A stretch of DNA of 64,000 bases from Rhynchopus sp. YZ270_cl-10 (taxonomy: Eukaryota > Euglenozoa > Diplonemea > Diplonemida > Diplonemidae). The notes under the pieces are model-generated. The model made no database searches and had not been told where the DNA came from. It was given only the letters and a program-made list of their open reading frames with translations. Where the stretch lies: the NCBI GenBank assembly GCA_964035575.1, contig OZ037852.1, positions 1,640,035 through 1,704,034 on the forward strand. Reading direction: 5' to 3'. Positions 56,370 to 64,000 of the stretch are shown one piece after another (the stretch's first letter is position 1; every line of letters begins with the position of its first letter). Position numbers and translations under genes: made by a program.

Positions 56370-57170
56370 TATGTAACTACGCCAGTTCCAAAGATGACCA
56401 GTCACCCATATGTGAACCCTCTACCTACCCTCACATAAAAAAAAAAGAAGAAAAAAAAAAAAGAAAGCAAATAAAGAAGGATGCAAAGAGAGAAAAAAAG
56501 AAATAAAGAGCTTGCACTGTTTCACAAAAATGAAGGAAAAAAGAAAAAAAGTGATATCTCCCCCACTCCCTCTGCTTATACATAGTTTTTTACCTTCCCC
56601 CCAGCCAAGAAACAACAACACATCACACCACAGCTCCAGAGAACCACAACTTCATGTGTACAAGGGCAGTACACATTCACACACCTCTCTTGGTTTCTAG
56701 GCTTCTAGGGAAAGGTTCTAGGCACTCCAGTGGTGTTACTCCACAAACCCACAACCGGCTAACCACAAACCCAAAAGGCATGAGGCAATGTCCTCAGAAT
56801 CCTCCACTGACCCCCCCAGTCCTCTCATTTGCAAGTCTCCACACCTCTCAGCACAGGAACACTTAAGACAACACACGGGGGGGTTGTAATTTATGGACAG
56901 ATTTTACGGATATTCTGTCCATAAATTTGGTTCTGTCCATAAAAGCTCAATTTTTGCATTCGGAAAATTTGCCAGGATTTTGCTTTTTTGGTGCACATGG
57001 TGTTTTCTCTTTGGTTTTCTGGTTTCTCTCTGGGTTTGGAGGTCCCTGCTGTGTGTGTGTAAACCACCCACCCTACGTGGCCTACCCCCCAAACCCCCCC
57101 ACCACAAGTTTATACCCACAGACTCAAACCACAGAACAACACATACCCTTAAACACATACAAACTTCAAC
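56370..57170. other. Intergenic and actin promoter region
   Basis: An A-rich stretch (56430-56560), then CA-rich sequence. At 56885-56985 is a partial copy of the dyad-rich repeat. The stretch next to actin (57061-57170) is CA-rich leader. Confidence 0.55.
56885..56985. repeat. Dyad-rich interspersed repeat, partial copy upstream of actin
   Basis: TTTATGGACAG (56890-56900) faces CTGTCCATAAA and is followed by the third half-site CTGTCCATAAAAGC, as in copies 1-3. The spacer between the arms differs (ATTTTACGGATATT). The CCCTGTATT hairpin is missing. It ends about 190 bp before the actin start codon. Confidence 0.8.
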
Positions 57171-58358
57171 ATGGATGATGACCAGCAAGCAATCGTCTGT
57201 GACAATGGGTCTGGTATGGTGAAGGCAGGTTTCGCAGGAGACGATGCCCCGAGGTCCGTGTTTCCGTCCATTGTTGGAAGGCCAAAGACCGCTGCAGCAA
57301 TGATGGGAACAGCAAAGAAGGAAGCCTATATTGGTGACGATGCACAGTCCAAGCGTGGTATTCTGCTGATTAAGTATCCGATTGAGCATGGTATCATCAC
57401 AAACTGGGATGACATGGAAAAGATCTGGCACCACACCTTCTTCAACGAGCTCCGTGTTGCACCTGAGGATCACCCTGTGCTTCTCACAGAAGCGCCCATG
57501 AACCCAAAGGCCAACCGTGAAAAGATGACACAGATCATGTTTGAGACGTTCAATAGCCCTGCAATGTACGTTGGGATCCAGGCGGTGCTGTCCCTGTACT
57601 CGTCTGGACGCACAACAGGAATTGTTCTTGACTCAGGAGATGGTGTGACCCACACAGTTCCCATCTACGAGGGGTACTCTCTGCCACACGCCGTGCTTCG
57701 TATTGACATGGCTGGAAGAGACATGACAGACTGGATGATTAAGCTTCTGACAGAACGTGGTAACAGCTTTGTCACCTCTGCAGAGCGCGAGATTGTGCGT
57801 GATGTGAAAGAAAAGCTCGCCTACGTTGCCTTGGTATGCATATTTTGTACAGGAAAAAGAAAACCCAAAAACCCACCACCATTTATTTTACAGGACTTTG
57901 ACGAGGAAATGTCCCTGGCCTCGTCATCGTCGTCGTTGGAAAAGGACTACGAGCTTCCCGATGGACAGGTGATCACAGTGGGATCGGAGAGATTCCGTTG
58001 CCCTGAAGCACTCTTCAAGCCACAGTTCATTGGGCTTGAGGCAAATGGCATCCATGAGACGGTGTACAACTCCATCATGAAGTGTGACATCGATGTGCGT
58101 AAGGACTTGTACGCCAACATTGTTCTCTCAGGAGGAACTACCATGTACGAGGGGCTTGCAGACCGTCTTTCCAAGGAAGTCACAAACCTGGCACCAAACA
58201 GCATGAAGATCAAGGTTGTTGCCCCACCGGAGAGAAAGTACTCTGTGTGGATTGGAGGGTCTATTCTCTCTTCCCTTTCCACCTTTGCGTCTATGTGGGT
58301 CAAGAAGGAGGAGTATGATGAGAGTGGCCCAGGGATTGTTCATAAGAAGTGCTTCTAG
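57171..58358 (+). CDS. ACT1: Actin
   Basis: Exons 57171-57833 and 57894-58358 (intron 60 bp, GTATGC...TTACAG) give 375 aa, the canonical length. The full set of actin motifs is present: [17 protein letters not shown], the DNase-loop region, [49 protein letters not shown] and the C-terminal [15 protein letters not shown]. It polymerises into F-actin for motility, endocytosis and cytokinesis. Small departures from the usual sequence include [14 protein letters not shown] and [12 protein letters not shown] near the C-terminus. It lies inside the repeat-rich island, flanked by a dyad repeat copy upstream and a MITE and satellite downstream. No sign of decay is seen. Confidence 0.97.
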   Translation: MDDDQQAIVCDNGSGMVKAGFAGDDAPRSVFPSIVGRPKTAAAMMGTAKKEAYIGDDAQSKRGILLIKYPIEHGIITNWDDMEKIWHHTFFNELRVAPEDHPVLLTEAPMNPKANREKMTQIMFETFNSPAMYVGIQAVLSLYSSGRTTGIVLDSGDGVTHTVPIYEGYSLPHAVLRIDMAGRDMTDWMIKLLTERGNSFVTSAEREIVRDVKEKLAYVALVCIFCTGKRKPKNPPPFILQDFDEEMSLASSSSSLEKDYELPDGQVITVGSERFRCPEALFKPQFIGLEANGIHETVYNSIMKCDIDVRKDLYANIVLSGGTTMYEGLADRLSKEVTNLAPNSMKIKVVAPPERKYSVWIGGSILSSLSTFASMWVKKEEYDESGPGIVHKKCF

Positions 58359-59066
58359 TCATTAAAAACCACAAATGAACACAAAAAATTTTAAATAAAA
58401 AATGCAAAAGAAAAAACAAAAAAAAAAAACAAATACAAACTTTCGGGGTGTCGGGGATAGGGTTATTGCGAGAACTTGCCTGTAGTGTGGATATTTTTTA
58501 TTTGTACTTTATTTTCGTGTGAGACAAAAATTACAAACGATACAAACAAAAAAGCAAATAAAACCAAAATAATAAAAGGATATTGTCAGAGATGAATACA
58601 AAAGAAAATAAGAAAAATAAGACAGCAAACAAAAAAAACACCAAAGCAGAAACAAAAGCAAAAAACAAAACCAAAAAGAGAAAAAATAAAAAAGAAACAT
58701 ACTATTTTCCCTGTTATGCTTGAAACACCAACCCATAAACCCCAACACACACACTACACAGAAAACAATATTCCGTAAATACCTCTGTCCAACACATACC
58801 CCCCGAACTAACAATAACAGAAACTAATCTACCTCTTTCCAAGCCTCCATAGCATTAAGAATACCCTCTGCTACCTTCTCTTTTCAAACCTTTGCACATA
58901 ATGAAGAACATGCACAAAAGATAAGAAAACCGATACGGTTATTAGAGAATATTATAAAATATTTTCGGCGGTCTATATGTTGAAAACAACACTTTCTATA
59001 TGTATCAGGTATACACAGTATACACAGTATACACTATACTGTATACACAGTACTGATCATAGCCTA
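58359..59066. other. Intergenic, A-rich
   Basis: An AATAAA lies at 58394-58399, about 35 bp after the actin stop. The rest is A-rich with no coding evidence. A few TATACACAG units occur at 59010-59050. The minus-strand frame here is a translation of A-rich DNA. Confidence 0.55.
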
Positions 59067-59397
59067 CCGTAAAAATATTTATTCTGGGCCGGAACAAAAC
59101 TGGAACACCCCAAAAAATCGTCGATTGTTCCAGTTTTGTTCCGTACCAGCATTGTTTTGGGGGGGTATCCGTGCCTTGTCAAAAAAAAACGAGGAGTGCG
59201 ACGAATTTTTTTTGCCCAAAGATGCACTATGCACCTGGGTGGGGTGGGAATGGGGATAAAAATTCTACCCCAACAGAACTGTCCTGGGCCGGAACAAAAC
59301 TGGGACACCCCCAAAAACCCCAAGTGTTCCAGTTTTGTTCCGGTCCAGTATACTTCTGTCTCAGAATAGTTACAGCCCAGAATAAATATTTTTACAG
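59067..59397. mobile_element. 331-bp MITE with TA target duplication
   Basis: Terminal inverted repeats of about 23 bp: left end CCGTAAAAATATTTATTC, right end its complement with one mismatch (the reverse complement starts CTGTAAAAAT). TA flanks both ends (59065-59066 and 59398-59399). The unoccupied site AGCCTATATGTTCC exists in the neighbouring repeat unit at 59561-59574, so the insertion can be read directly. Each end also holds a foldback (GGAACAAAACTGGAACACCC facing GTTCCAGTTTTGTTCC). TA duplication suggests mobilisation by a Tc1/mariner-type transposase supplied elsewhere. Confidence 0.88.
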
Positions 59398-59399
59398 TA

Positions 59400-59740
59400 T
59401 ATGTTCCAAACTACATGCTCTATAGTGACGGCACTCCTACAAACTCACTGACCAACCATAAGAGGCATGGGTTGCAGGTATACACAGTATACACAGTGTA
59501 CACACTATACACACTATACACACTTTTCACAGTATACACAGTATACACAGTGCTGATCATAGCCTATATGTTCCAAACTACATGTTCTATAGTGACGGCA
59601 CTCCTACAAACTCACTGACCAACCATAAGAGGCATGGGTTGCAGGTATACACAGTATACACAGTGTAAACAGTGTACACACTATACACACTATACACAGT
59701 ATACACAGTGCTGATCATCCCGTATATGTTCCATGATGAG
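59400..59740. repeat. Satellite-related tandem units near Arf
   Basis: Two units of about 160 bp, each with TATGTTCCAAACTACATG, ATAGTGACGGCACTCC, ACTGACCAACC and a run of TATACACAG-type nonamers. They are related to the satellite core at 61440-64000. The first unit is interrupted at its left end by the MITE. Confidence 0.85.
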
Positions 59741-59875
59741 GACACTCCTACAAACTCCCCAACCTAACTGAACTGAGCCCATACCAACGGGTTTGCGGGT
59801 TTGCCCATACCAACCCCCTCCACTCCACCCACTCCACCCAGATATTAACACAAAAGTGACACATATATTTTCACC

Positions 59876-60421
59876 ATGGGTAACATTACCTCTGCACTGA
59901 CAACCCTCTTTGCAGGGAAGAAGAATGTGAAGATGCTGATGGTGGGGCTCGATGCTTCTGGCAAGACTACTGTGCTGTACAAGCTGAAGTTAGGGGATTT
60001 GATCACATCCATACCGACAATCGGATTCAATGTGGAGACAGTGGAGTACAAGAACCTCAAGTTCACCATGTGGGACGTTGGTGGCCAGGACAAGCTGAGG
60101 CCGCTGTGGCATCACTACTTTGAGGGGACTGATGGCATCATATTTGTTGTTGACAGCAACGACAGGGACAGAATTTCTCTTGCACGTGATGAGCTGCACA
60201 AGCTGGCAACAGATGATGCCCTCCGTGATGCAACACTTCTTGTGCTTGCAAACAAACAGGATCTTCCAAAGGCGATGACCCCAGCTGAAATGACTGACAA
60301 ACTTGGGCTGCACTCTCTAAGGCTCCGGGAGTGGTACATCCAGGGAAGTTGCGCTGCAACTGGTGAAGGTTTGTATGAAGGACTTGACTGGCTGTCATCC
60401 TCCATGAAGTCAAGAAACTAG
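59876..60421 (+). CDS. ARF1: Arf-family small GTPase
   Basis: A single exon of 181 aa, typical Arf length. Gly2 (MGNITSAL) is a myristoylation site with an amphipathic N-terminal helix. GTPase motifs: P-loop GLDASGKTT (residues 24-32), switch I PTIGFNVE, switch [19 protein letters not shown] and SCAATGEG. The family normally has GLDAAGKTT, so Ala to Ser is a small change. Arf1 recruits coat proteins and lipid enzymes to Golgi membranes. It lies between satellite units on both sides and is intact. No intron is visible. Confidence 0.96.
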   Translation: MGNITSALTTLFAGKKNVKMLMVGLDASGKTTVLYKLKLGDLITSIPTIGFNVETVEYKNLKFTMWDVGGQDKLRPLWHHYFEGTDGIIFVVDSNDRDRISLARDELHKLATDDALRDATLLVLANKQDLPKAMTPAEMTDKLGLHSLRLREWYIQGSCAATGEGLYEGLDWLSSSMKSRN

Positions 60422-60834
60422 GGTTTTTTAAAAGTCATAGGGAGGAAATACAAAAACTGAGACTGGGGAAGGACGACAAGACACATCTAGCCTGTCATGT
60501 CAATGTTTTCTTCAAATACAGAGATATGAAAACAAATGCTCCAACAAAAAAACAAAAAAGGAAAGTTCAAACCCAAAATCAAACCCAATGCACCCGTATT
60601 TTTGCTTTATCACTTGTCTAAAATCTATTCATTCCTTCCTTCCATATTCTTTTGCCCAACACCTACACGCCAACATCAGCTTCTACTTTCCAACATCATA
60701 CTACAACATGCAAATATACAAGGTGAGGAATTCTGACCGCACTGCTTACTTACAGTAATACAGACTGAGATACAGTAGTTTATCACACATGTTGGACTGG
60801 TGCATAAGGGTTCTGGGGGAACCCTACGTACTAT
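60422..60834. other. Intergenic, 3' flank of Arf
   Basis: AT-rich with an A-rich patch near 60543. No gene, motif or repeat is recognised with confidence. Confidence 0.5.
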
Positions 60835-61430
60835 GAGTTTACACAGTAATTCCCTGTGTATGACCCTGTAAGGGTGCCCAAAGACCTCAGTAGGCCATGT
60901 AAATTGATGTCTACTACGTATTTTTGGGCCTACGACCACCATACTTCGACGCAATTGCTCCAATGAAGCCACTACAGTAAGCCGTATAAAAAAGTATTTT
61001 GGCCATTTTGGGATTTATGGACAGAAATGTCGACAAATCTGTCCATAAATTACGTTCTGTCCATAAAAGCCAGGATCCTGGCCAAAAATCCCTGTATTGA
61101 AAATACAGGGATTTTTGGCTGTATAAGGCCCTCACACGTACCTGGCTGGTAAACATGACTAAATATGTAGTACGATCCATTAAAGCTGCGACCACCATAT
61201 TTCGATGCAATTTCCCCGCTGCTTCCAATACTGTGTGCCTACTGGTAATGTACAGTTGATGATATTTTATGCAGTTTCTATGGTATTTTGCTGTATGTGG
61301 CTCCATAAGGGTACCCCACGTACCTGGGTAGTCAAAATTACTAAATGTCTACTACACTTCATGTGTGGTTTGTCACTTTTCAGTGCACTTTACACAATAA
61401 TTCCCTGTGTATGACCCTGTAAGGGTACCC
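60835..61430. repeat. Dyad-rich interspersed repeat, copy 3, and diverged tandem relatives
   Basis: A full copy at 60841-61130 has ACACAGTAATTCCCTGT, CGACGCAATTGCTCC, the TTTATGGACAG palindrome (61014-61049) and the CCCTGTATT hairpin. Weaker copies of the left part continue (GTACCTGG, CGACCACCATATTTCG near 61190; ATTCCCTGTGTATGACCC near 61400) and lead into the satellite. Confidence 0.82.
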
Positions 61431-64000
61431 ATAGGTACACAGTATATACAATATACACAGTGTACACAGTATACACAAATGACACAGTACAAAATATTGC
61501 TAATGTTTGTTAAGATTTCTATTCCTATGGTGACGGCACTCCTACAGATCCACTGCCCAACCATAAAATGCATGGGTTGCAGGTATACACAGTGTACACA
61601 GTGTACACAGTACACACAGTGTACACAGTGTACACAGTATACACAGTACAAAATATTGCTAATATATGTTAAGATTTCTATTCCTATGGTGATGGCACTC
61701 CTACAGATCCACTGCCTAACCATAAAAGGGATGGGTTGCAGGTTTTCACAGTGTACACAGAAAACAGAGTATACACAATTTTCACAGTGTACACAGAGTA
61801 CACAGTGTACACAGTACACACAGTACAAAATATTGCTAATATATGTTAAGATTTCTATTCCTATGGTGACGGCACTCCTACAGATCCACTGCCCAACCAT
61901 AAAAGGCATGGGTTCCAGGTATACACAGTGTACACAGAAAACAGAATATACACAGTACACACAGTATACACAGTGTACACAGTGTACACAGTGTACACAG
62001 TGTACACAGTGTACACAGTGTACACAGTACAAAATATTGCTAATATATGTTAAGATTTCTATTCCTATGGTGATGGCACTCCTACAGATCCACTGCCTAA
62101 CCATAAAAGGCATGGGTTGCAGGTTTTCACAGTGTACACAGAAAACAGAGTATACACAATTTTCACAGTGTACACAGTGTACACAGTGTACACAGTGTAC
62201 ACAGTACACACAGTACAAAATATTGCTAATATATGTTAAGATTTCTATTCCTATGGTGACGGCACTCCTACAGATCCACTGCCCCACCATAAAAGGCATG
62301 GGTTCCAGGTATACACAGTGTACACAGTGTACACAGTGTACACAGTGTACACAGTGTACACAGTATACACAGTACAAAATATTGCTAATATATGTTAAGA
62401 TTTCTATTCCTATGGTGGCGGCACTCCTACAGATCCACTGCCCAACCATAAAAGGCATGGGTTCCAGGTTTTCACAGTGTACACAGCAAACAGAATATAC
62501 ACAGTACACACAGTATATACAGTGTACACAGTGTACACAGTGTACACACTACAAAATATTGCTAATATATGTTAAGATTTCTATTCCTATGGTGACGGCA
62601 CTCCTACAGATCCACTGCCCAACCATAAAAGGCATGGGTTGCAGGTATACACAGTGTACACAGTGTACACAGAGTACACAGTGTACACAGTATACACAGT
62701 ACAAAATATTGCTAATATATGTTAAGATTTCTATTCCTATGGTGACGGCACTCCTACAGATTCACTGACCAACCATAAAAGGCATGGGTTGCAGGTATAC
62801 ACAGTGTACACAGAAAACAGAGTATACACAGTATACACAGTACACACAGAGTACACAGTATACACAGTACAAAATATTGCTAATATATGTTAAGATTTCT
62901 ATTCCTATGGTGACGGCACTCCTACAGATTCACTGACCAACCATAAAAGGCATGGGTTGCAGGTATACACAGTGTACACAGAAAACAGAGTATACACAGT
63001 ATACACAGTACACACAGTGTACACAGTATACACAGTACAAAATATTGCTAATATATGTTAAGATTTCTATTCCTATGGTGACGGCACTCCTACAGATCCA
63101 CTGCCTAACCATAAAAGGCATAGGTTGCAGGTGTACACAGTGTACACAGTGTACACAGTGTACACAGTGTACACAGTGTACACAGTATACACAGTACAAA
63201 ATATTGCTAATATATGTTAAGATTTCTATTCCTATGGTGACGGCACTCCTACAGATTCACTGACCAACCTTAAAAGGCATAGGTTGCAGGTATACACAGT
63301 GTACACAGTGTACACAGTGTACACAGTATACACACTATACACAGTGTACACAGTGTAAGCAGTACAAAATATTGCTAATATATGTTAAGATTATTATTCC
63401 TATGGTGACGGCACTCCTACAGATCCACTGCCTAACCATAAAAGGCATAGGTTGCAGGTGTACACAGTGTACATAGTATACACAGAAAACACAGTGTACA
63501 CAGTATACACAGTGTACACAGTGTACACAGTGTACACAGTATACACAGTACAAAATATTGCTAATATATGTTAAGATTTCTATTCCTATGGTGACGGCAC
63601 TCCTACAGATCCACTGCCTAACCATAAAAGGCATAGGTTGCAGGTGTACACAGTGTACATAGTATACACAGAAAACACAGTGTACACAGTATACACAGTG
63701 TACACAGTGTACACAGTGTACACAGTATACACAGTACAAAATATTGCTAATATATGTTAAGATTTCTATTCCTATGGTGACGGCACTCCTACAGATTCAC
63801 TGACCAACCTTAAAAGGCATAGGTTGCAGGTATACACAGTGTACACAGTGTACACAGTGTACACAGTATACACACTATACACAGTGTACACAGTGTAAGC
63901 AGTACAAAATATTGCTAATATATGTTAAGATTATTATTCCTATGGTGACGGCACTCCTGCAAACCTACTGACCAACCATAAAAGGCAAGGGTTGCAGGTA
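61431..64000. repeat. Satellite array of about 150-205 bp units, open at the right edge
   Basis: About 15 units. Each has a conserved core (AAAATATTGCTAATATATG, AGATTTCTATTCCTATGG, TGACGGCACTCCTACAG, CATAAAAGGCATGGGTTGCA) followed by a variable number of TGTACACAG/TATACACAG nonamers. Unit length varies through the nonamer count. A higher-order repeat of about 540 bp is seen at 63236-63775 and 63776 onward, and a 188-bp unit is doubled at about 63400-63775. A 453-codon + strand frame across the array is an artefact. The array continues past 64000. Confidence 0.95.

Noticed and set aside
58509-58814. A 101-codon minus-strand hydrophobic frame after actin
   Set aside because: It is a translation of A-rich intergenic DNA (Phe/Leu/Ser from T-rich complement) without start context or conserved motif.
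61407-62768. A 453-codon + strand frame across the satellite
   Set aside because: It follows satellite units and the nonamer tails. Matching frames occur on the other strand.

Overview
The window is nuclear DNA of a unicellular eukaryote. Most of its genes are split by short spliceosomal introns (43 to about 350 bp) that begin GTATG or GTAYG and end in a pyrimidine-rich stretch plus AG. A CEP164-like distal-appendage protein and a katanin p60 point to a ciliated or flagellated protist. I cannot name the lineage from sequence alone.

The window has two compartments. Positions 1 to about 35,600 are gene-dense and fairly GC-rich in coding parts. All thirteen genes recognised here lie on the + strand: a membrane-anchored NB-ARC/WD40 STAND ATPase, a C2CD5-like C2 protein, an unrecognised nuclear-looking protein, a RING protein, two tandem secreted glycosidase-like proteins, a small unknown, a PH-like scaffold, an ORC1/CDC6-type AAA+ protein, katanin p60, a serine carboxypeptidase, CEP164 and a multi-spanning membrane protein. 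Their intergenic DNA is rich in homopolymers and pyrimidine tracts. It also carries a recurrent sense-strand stem-loop motif (CTAAGC, short loop, GCTTAG, then a TTCATCTTA-like box) and two further shared motifs.

Positions 35,600 to 45,200 are a mosaic of tandem repeats with 7-, 8- and 9-bp units, joined by duplicated linker modules and by inverted clusters of a GGTGCACAGGG motif. No gene is supported there.

Positions 45,200 to 64,000 are a repeat-rich island with sparser genes. On the minus strand lie an apparently complete Helitron protein (2,015 aa: Rep, PIF1-type helicase and a C-terminal OTU protease domain), a separate 187-aa Rep-only ORF whose upstream sequence matches that of the Helitron, and a spliced C2H2 zinc-finger gene. 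On the plus strand lie a two-finger CCCH protein, a protein with OST-HTH/LOTUS-like segments, actin, and an Arf GTPase. They are interspersed with a dyad-rich repeat family, a 331-bp TA-inserting MITE whose unoccupied site is still visible nearby, and a satellite of about 150 to 205 bp that runs off the right edge.

Functionally the left side combines housekeeping genes (replication origin licensing, microtubule severing, basal body, lysosomal or secreted hydrolases) with one STAND ATPase. The right side is shaped by rolling-circle transposition and satellite expansion. No retrovirus-like or virus-like element was recognised.
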